Shown here: positions 59,474-64,000 of the stretch, in pieces
How the letters are laid out: every line of letters begins with the position of its first letter
How positions within the stretch are numbered: the stretch's first letter is position 1
NCBI GenBank assembly: GCA_900112325.1
Contig: FOLJ01000001.1
Span: forward strand, 186,001 to 250,000
Direction: 5' to 3'
Origin: Micromonospora sediminimaris
GTDB taxonomy: Bacteria; Actinomycetota; Actinomycetes; Mycobacteriales; Micromonosporaceae
Length of the DNA: 64,000 nucleotides
Translations under genes and position numbers: made by a program
The notes under the pieces: generated by a model
What the model was told of the DNA's origin: nothing
Seen by the model: only the letters and a program-made list of their open reading frames with translations
Database searches by the model: none

Positions 59474-60721
59474 GTGAGCGAGTCGGGCAGCACGGACCTG
59501 TCAGCCACGCTGCGCCGGATCGAGCGGGCGGCCGGCGCGCTGGCCACCGCGAGCGTGGTCCGGATGGACGAGACCCTGCCCTGGTTCCGGGAACTGCCGG
59601 CCGACCAGCGCTCCTGGGTGATGCTGGTGGCCCAGGCCGGCGCCCGCTCCCTGGTCCAGTGGTTGCGCTCCGGCGGCGGGGCCGCCGAGGGCACCCAGGA
59701 GGTTTCCGACGAGGTGTTCGCCACCGCGCCGCAGGCCCTGGCCCGCTCGATCACCCTCCAGCAGACCGTCGCCCTGATCAAGGTGACCATCGACGTGGTG
59801 GAGGAGCAGGTCAGCGACCTCGCCGCCCCCGGTGAGGAGCCGCAGCTGCGGGAGGCGGTGCTGCGGTACTCCCGGGAGATCGCCTTCGCCGCCGCCCGGG
59901 TCTACGCCCGGGCCGCCGAATCGCGCGGTTCCTGGGATGCCCGGTTGCAGGCCCTGCTGGTGGACGCGCTGCTGCGCGGCGACTCACCGGACGTGCTGGC
60001 CAGCCGCGCCGCCGCGCTCGGCTGGACGGACGCGCCACCGGTGGCGGTGGCGGTCGGCCCCTCCCCCGGCGGCGAGGTCGCCGCGGTCCTGCACACCGTC
60101 TACCGACAGGCCCGACGGATCGGGGTCGAGGTGATCGGCGGCGTGCACGGCGACCGCCTGGTGATCGTGCTCGGCGGGGCGGCCGACCCGGTCGCGGCGA
60201 CCGGCAAGCTGCTCACCGCCTTCGGCGAGGGACCGGTGGTGGTCGGTCCGGCGGTGCCGAGCCTGGACGAGGCGACCGAGTCGGCCCGGGCGGCGTTGGC
60301 CGGTTACCGGGCCGCCCCGGCGTGGCCGGCGGCGCCACGTCCGGTGCACGCCGGTGACCTGCTGCCCGAGCGGGCCCTGGCGGGCGACGCCGAGGCCCGT
60401 CGGCGGCTGCGCCATGACGTGTACGCGGTGCTGGTCCGCGCGGGCGGTGAGCTGCTGGAGACGTTGGACGCCTTCTTCGCCGCCGGTGGCACGCTGGAGA
60501 GCGCCGCCCGGGCGCTGTACGTGCACCCGAACACGGTGCGTTACCGGCTGCGGCGGATCTCCGAGGTGACCGGCTTCAGCCCCCTGGCGCCCCGGGACGC
60601 CTTCGCGCTGCGGGTCGCGCTGACGGTCGGCCGGCTGGATCCGGTGGTACCTACCCAGACATTGGCCCCACCAGTCAGTAAAAGATCACAGCATGGTGAT
60701 GACCAGCGTCAGTCTTTGTAG
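59474..60721 (+). CDS. PucR/CdaR-type regulator of the fatty-acid genes
   Basis: 415 residues. The C-terminal PucR helix-turn-helix is clear: DVYAVLVRAGGELLETLDAF, GGTLESAARALYVHPNTVRY, RLRRISEVTGFSPLAPRD. The middle has a GGDEF-like CdaR region (VAVAVGPSPGGEVAAVLHTV, DRLVIVLGGAADP). The position directly before fabD matches Streptomyces FasR and mycobacterial Rv2242; FasR activates the fab operon. GTG 59474 is the start. TAGGAT (60719-60724) overlaps its own stop codon and might be the -10 of the fabD promoter. Confidence 0.9.
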   Translation: MSESGSTDLSATLRRIERAAGALATASVVRMDETLPWFRELPADQRSWVMLVAQAGARSLVQWLRSGGGAAEGTQEVSDEVFATAPQALARSITLQQTVALIKVTIDVVEEQVSDLAAPGEEPQLREAVLRYSREIAFAAARVYARAAESRGSWDARLQALLVDALLRGDSPDVLASRAAALGWTDAPPVAVAVGPSPGGEVAAVLHTVYRQARRIGVEVIGGVHGDRLVIVLGGAADPVAATGKLLTAFGEGPVVVGPAVPSLDEATESARAALAGYRAAPAWPAAPRPVHAGDLLPERALAGDAEARRRLRHDVYAVLVRAGGELLETLDAFFAAGGTLESAARALYVHPNTVRYRLRRISEVTGFSPLAPRDAFALRVALTVGRLDPVVPTQTLAPPVSKRSQHGDDQRQSL

Positions 60722-60799
60722 GATCCCTCCAACTGACCTAGTGCGGTTTGGTGCCAGCCGGCACAGCGCAACCCATGGGTATCCAGGAGAGTCATAGAC

Positions 60800-61789
60800 G
60801 TGCTCGCCGTACTCTGCCCCGGCCAGGGTTCCCAGAAACCCGGCTTTCTGACCCCCTGGCTCGACCTCCCCGACGCCGAGGCTCGACTGCGCTCGTGGTC
60901 CGAGCTGGCCGGCGTCGACCTGGTGCACCTGGGCACCACCGCCGACGCCGACGAGATCCGGGACACCGCGCGCACCCAGCCGCTGCTGGTCGCCGCCGCG
61001 CTGCTCGCCGCCGAGCAGCTGCCGATGCGCCAGGTAGCGGTGACCGCCGGGCACAGTGTCGGTGAACTCGGCGCGGCGGCGCTGGCCGGGGCGCTACCGG
61101 CGACGGACGCGATCACCCTCGCCGGCGTACGCGGCCGGGAGATGGCCGCCGCCTGCGCGCTGGAACCGACCGGCATGGCCGCCATGCTCGGCGGCGACCC
61201 GGACGAGGTGACCGCCGCGATAAGTGCGCACGGGCTGTCAGCCGCCAACCGCAACGGCAAGGGCCAGGTCGTCGCCGCCGGCGCGCTCGACGGGCTGGAG
61301 AAGCTGGCCGCCGAGCCCCCGGAACGGGTCCGGGTCGTCCGGTTGCAGGTGGCCGGCGCGTTCCACACCCCGTACATGGCTCCGGCGGAAGCGGCGCTGG
61401 CCACCGTCGCCGCCGGGATCACCCCGAGCGATCCGGACCGCATCCTGCTGTCCAACCTCGACGGGACGGCGGTCGACAACGGCCGGGAGTTGCTCGAACG
61501 GCTGGTCCGCCAGGTCACCGCCCCGGTCCGCTGGGACCTCTGCATGGCCACCCTCGCCGCCCTCGGCGTGACCGGCGTGATCGAGCTGCCGCCCGCCGGC
61601 ACGCTCGCCGGCCTGGTCAAGCGCGAGCTTGCCGGTGCCGGTGCACCGGAGATCGTCACCTTGAAGACCCCGGACGACCTGCCCGCCGCCCGGGAGCTCA
61701 TCGCCCGGCACGGCACGACGGCCGGCGGTTCGGTAAACGAACACACTTCGCTCACGTCTCGCGACCATGCTGGGGAGGCCTCGTCATGA
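60800..61789 (+). CDS. fabD: Malonyl-CoA:ACP transacylase
   Basis: 329 residues. LAVLCPGQGSQKPGFLTPWL at the start and the nucleophile motif TAGHSVGELGAAALAG with Ser86; the partner His is in AGAFHTPYMAPAE. It moves malonyl from CoA to the ACP encoded at 62813. GTG 60800 has AGGAGA 9 nt upstream. The stop overlaps fabH (ATGA), so the two are coupled. The last 15 or so residues are poorly conserved. Confidence 0.95.
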   Translation: MLAVLCPGQGSQKPGFLTPWLDLPDAEARLRSWSELAGVDLVHLGTTADADEIRDTARTQPLLVAAALLAAEQLPMRQVAVTAGHSVGELGAAALAGALPATDAITLAGVRGREMAAACALEPTGMAAMLGGDPDEVTAAISAHGLSAANRNGKGQVVAAGALDGLEKLAAEPPERVRVVRLQVAGAFHTPYMAPAEAALATVAAGITPSDPDRILLSNLDGTAVDNGRELLERLVRQVTAPVRWDLCMATLAALGVTGVIELPPAGTLAGLVKRELAGAGAPEIVTLKTPDDLPAARELIARHGTTAGGSVNEHTSLTSRDHAGEASS

Positions 61790-62730
61790 CGGGCAGCCGG
61801 ATCCTGTCCCTCGGGCACTACCAGCCGTCCCGGGTGGTGACCAACGACGAGATCGCTCAACTGGTGGAAACCAGCGACGAGTGGATCCGCGACCGGGTAG
61901 GCATCGCGACCCGCCGGATCGCCGGTGACGAGACGGTCGCCGACATGGCCGCAGCCGCAGCCGACAAGGCGCTGGCGAACTCCGGCCTGACCGCTGCCGA
62001 CATCGACCTGGTGGTGGTCGCCACCTGCACCTCGATCGACCGCAGCCCGAACGTGGCCTGCCGGGTGGCCGCCAAGCTGGGGATCAACGTCCCGGGGGCG
62101 TTCGACGTGAACACCGCCTGCTCCGGCTTCGCGTACGCGCTGGGCACGGTCGACCACGCGATCCGCGCCGGCGCGTCCCGCAACGCCCTGGTGATCGGCG
62201 CGGAGAAGCTGTCCGACTTCACCGACTGGACCGACCGCTCCACCTGCATCATCTTCGGTGACGGCGCGGGCGCGGCCGTGGTCACCGCTGCCGCCGAGGA
62301 CGAGCCGGCGGGCGTCGGTCCGGTGGTCTGGGGCTCGGTGCCGGAGCGCGGCGACGCGGTACGCATCGAGGGTTGGCGGCCGTACGTCGCCCAGGAGGGT
62401 CAGACGGTGTTCCGCTGGGCCACCACGGCACTGGCACCGCTCGCCCTACAGGCGTGCGAACGCGCCGGTGTCGACCCGTCGGAGCTGGCCGCCTTCGTCC
62501 CGCACCAGGCCAACGCCCGGATCATCGACGGCATCGCGAAGCGGTTGAACATCCCACAGGCGATCATCGCGAAGGACATCGTCGAGTCCGGGAACACCTC
62601 CGCGGCCAGCATTCCGCTGGCCCTGTCCAAGCTGGTGGAGCGTCGCGAGGTGCCCTCCGGCGCCCCGGTGCTGCTGTTCGGCTTCGGCGGCGGCCTGACC
62701 TACGCCGGTCAGGTCGTCCGCTGCCCCTGA
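61786..62730 (+). CDS. fabH: 3-oxoacyl-ACP synthase III
   Basis: 314 residues. The triad is present: Cys112 in VNTACSGFAYALG, His in FVPHQANARIIDGIA, Asn in ESGNTSAASIPLAL. Phosphate-contacting and loop motifs (TSDEWIRDRVGIATRRIA) are normal. FabH starts chains from acyl-CoA and malonyl-ACP; in actinobacteria branched starters (isobutyryl- or methylbutyryl-CoA) are common, which would fit the E1 dehydrogenase at 42955. ATG overlaps the fabD stop. Confidence 0.96.
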   Translation: MTGSRILSLGHYQPSRVVTNDEIAQLVETSDEWIRDRVGIATRRIAGDETVADMAAAAADKALANSGLTAADIDLVVVATCTSIDRSPNVACRVAAKLGINVPGAFDVNTACSGFAYALGTVDHAIRAGASRNALVIGAEKLSDFTDWTDRSTCIIFGDGAGAAVVTAAAEDEPAGVGPVVWGSVPERGDAVRIEGWRPYVAQEGQTVFRWATTALAPLALQACERAGVDPSELAAFVPHQANARIIDGIAKRLNIPQAIIAKDIVESGNTSAASIPLALSKLVERREVPSGAPVLLFGFGGGLTYAGQVVRCP

Positions 62731-62812
62731 TACCCCCACGGCGCGCAGCGCCGAGGAGCGACGGGTGGCGTCGCCGCCCGTCGAGAGAACCCGATGAGAG
62801 GAACCCACCGCA

Positions 62813-63052
62813 ATGACCCGTGACGAGATCACCGCCGGCCTCGCCGAGATCCTCGAAGAGGTTGCCGGGGTGAACCCGGACGACGTGGCCGAGGGGAAGT
62901 CCTTCACCGACGACCTGGACGTCGACTCGCTCTCCATGGTGGAGGTCGTGGTAGCCGCCGAGGAGAAGTTCGGCGTCAAGATCCCTGACAACGAGGTGCA
63001 GAACCTCAAGACCGTCGGGGACGCCGTGAGCTACATCGAGGCGCAGTCCTGA
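62813..63052 (+). CDS. acpP: Acyl carrier protein
   Basis: 79 residues, acidic, four-helix ACP. The phosphopantetheine attachment Ser39 lies in DDLDVDSLSMVEVV. It carries the growing chain for FabD, FabH and FabF. A good AGAGGA site stands before ATG 62813. fabF begins 3 bp after the stop. Confidence 0.97.
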   Translation: MTRDEITAGLAEILEEVAGVNPDDVAEGKSFTDDLDVDSLSMVEVVVAAEEKFGVKIPDNEVQNLKTVGDAVSYIEAQS

Positions 63053-63054
63053 TC

Positions 63055-64000
63055 ATGAGTCGCATCGACGTCGTCGTCACCGGGCTCGGCGCGACCACCC
63101 CGCTGGGCGGGGACGTCGCGTCGACCTGGGACGCCATGCTCGCCGGCCGCTCCGGGGTGAGTTCGCTCGCCCAGGAGTGGGCCGCGCAACTGCCGGTCCG
63201 GATCGCCGCCCAGCTCGCGGTCGATCCGGCTGGCCTGCTGGACCGGGTGAAGCTGCGCCGGTTGGACCGTTCCGAGGCGATCGCGCTTATCGCCGCCCAC
63301 CAGGCCTGGTCGGATTCCGGCCTGGCCGACTCCGGGCTCGACCCGGAGCGGCTCGGCGTGAGCGTCGGCTCGGGCATCGGCGGGGCGCTGACCCTGCTCG
63401 CCCAGGACGACGTCCTGGAGGCGTCCGGTCCACGGCGGGTCTCCCCGCACACCATCCCGATGCTGATGCCGAACGGCCCGGCCGCCTGGGTCGGCCTGGA
63501 GTTGGGTGCCCGCGCGGGCGTGCACTCCGTGGCCAGCGCCTGCGCCACCGGCGCGGAGGCGATCGCGCTCGGTCTGGACATGATCCGTGCCGGCCGCGCC
63601 GACGTGGTGGTGGCCGGTGGCACCGAGGCGGTCATCCACCCGCTGCCGATCGCCGGCTTCTCCTCGATGCGGGCGATGTCGACCCGCAACGACGAGCCGG
63701 AGCGGGCCTCCCGCCCGTGGGACAAGGGCCGCGACGGCTTCGTACTCGGCGAGGGGGCCGGCGTCGTCGTGCTGGAGCGCGCCGATCACGCCGCCGCCCG
63801 AAATGCCCGGGTGTACGCGAGGCTCGCCGGCGCGGGCATCACCTCCGACGGCTTCGACATCGTCCAGCCGCACCCGGAGGGTGCCGGCGCGATCCGGGCG
63901 ATCGCGAAGGCGATCTCCGACGCGGACGTGGCCAAGTCCGACATCGTCCACGTCAACGCGCACGCCACCTCGACCCCGGTGGGCGACCTGGCGGAGATCA
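63055..64000 (+). CDS. fabF: 3-oxoacyl-ACP synthase II, 5' part
   Basis: 315 codons are inside the window and the frame is open at its end. Condensing-enzyme motifs: VVVTGLGATTPLGGD, catalytic Cys163 in SVASACATGAEAIALG, GGTEAVIHPLPIAGFSSMRA, GFVLGEGAGVVVLERADHA, and His303 in VNAHATSTPVGD. The last His and the Gly-rich C-terminus lie beyond. FabF extends acyl-ACP chains with malonyl-ACP. Confidence 0.96.
   Translation, partial: MSRIDVVVTGLGATTPLGGDVASTWDAMLAGRSGVSSLAQEWAAQLPVRIAAQLAVDPAGLLDRVKLRRLDRSEAIALIAAHQAWSDSGLADSGLDPERLGVSVGSGIGGALTLLAQDDVLEASGPRRVSPHTIPMLMPNGPAAWVGLELGARAGVHSVASACATGAEAIALGLDMIRAGRADVVVAGGTEAVIHPLPIAGFSSMRAMSTRNDEPERASRPWDKGRDGFVLGEGAGVVVLERADHAAARNARVYARLAGAGITSDGFDIVQPHPEGAGAIRAIAKAISDADVAKSDIVHVNAHATSTPVGDLAEI

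Overview
The window is very GC-rich DNA with GTG starts, many 4-bp ATGA/GTGA gene overlaps and several leaderless-type promoters. This points to an actinobacterium. Gene content (F420-dependent reductase, GlnA2, bifunctional RNase H/phosphatase, Roadblock pair, a FAS II cluster behind a PucR-type regulator, homodimeric AceE) fits Micromonosporaceae best, probably Micromonospora or a close relative. The genus call is inference. The gene order loosely follows a conserved actinobacterial block known from Mycobacterium tuberculosis (glnA2, panB, RNase H/phosphatase, zinc-ribbon protein, Nif3-like, ahpE, DUF3052, aceE, PucR-type regulator, fabD, acpP, KAS), so most of the window is core chromosome.

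Layout. 1-6.4 kb: end of an LD-carboxypeptidase gene, a secreted protein, a DUF350 protein, glnA2, nadE and panB. 6.4-17.8 kb: hairpin-rich spacer, a DUF222/HNH gene, membrane and lipoproteins, an F420:NADPH reductase, an RNB-domain RNase, a Lys/Ala-rich histone-like protein, NUDIX and nucleotidyltransferase genes, and a coupled Roadblock/LC7 pair. 17.9-19.65 kb: the RNase P RNA gene (rnpB, minus strand) with a displaced second copy of its 3' end 1.3 kb downstream. Between the two copies lie a helix-turn-helix gene and a broken nucleotidyltransferase toxin-like gene, which looks like a decayed integrated element. 19.9-26.1 kb: TauE exporter, RNase H/phosphatase, zinc ribbon, Nif3, flavoprotein and XRE regulator. 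26.3-36.3 kb: a small Prim-Pol-like protein, a three-gene flavin electron-transfer module (ApbE, FMN-binding protein, ferric-reductase-like flavocytochrome), a SWIM/SNF2 pair and a sugar kinase. 36.3-41.8 kb: ArsR/SRPBCC operon with its own operator, pyruvyl transferase, phosphotransferase, hydrolase, membrane protein and tRNA-Val. 41.9-50.1 kb: AhpE, DUF3052, a fused E1 alpha-beta dehydrogenase with a long low-complexity insert, MarR, a phoD remnant, YjbQ and aceE. 50.3-59.4 kb: secreted and copper-type proteins, GH1 glucosidase plus MFS transporter, gltX, CopC. 59.5-64 kb: PucR-type regulator, fabD, fabH, acpP and the start of fabF, running off the end.

The most notable non-coding signals are a family of three exactly 61-bp intergenic elements with identical 12-bp inverted ends (9708, 19745, 27418), the duplicated rnpB 3' end, and a set of start codons 6-7 bases behind a -10-like hexamer. 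No CRISPR array, complete mobile element, biosynthetic cluster or intact defence system was seen. All calls come from reading the sequence; none was checked by database search.
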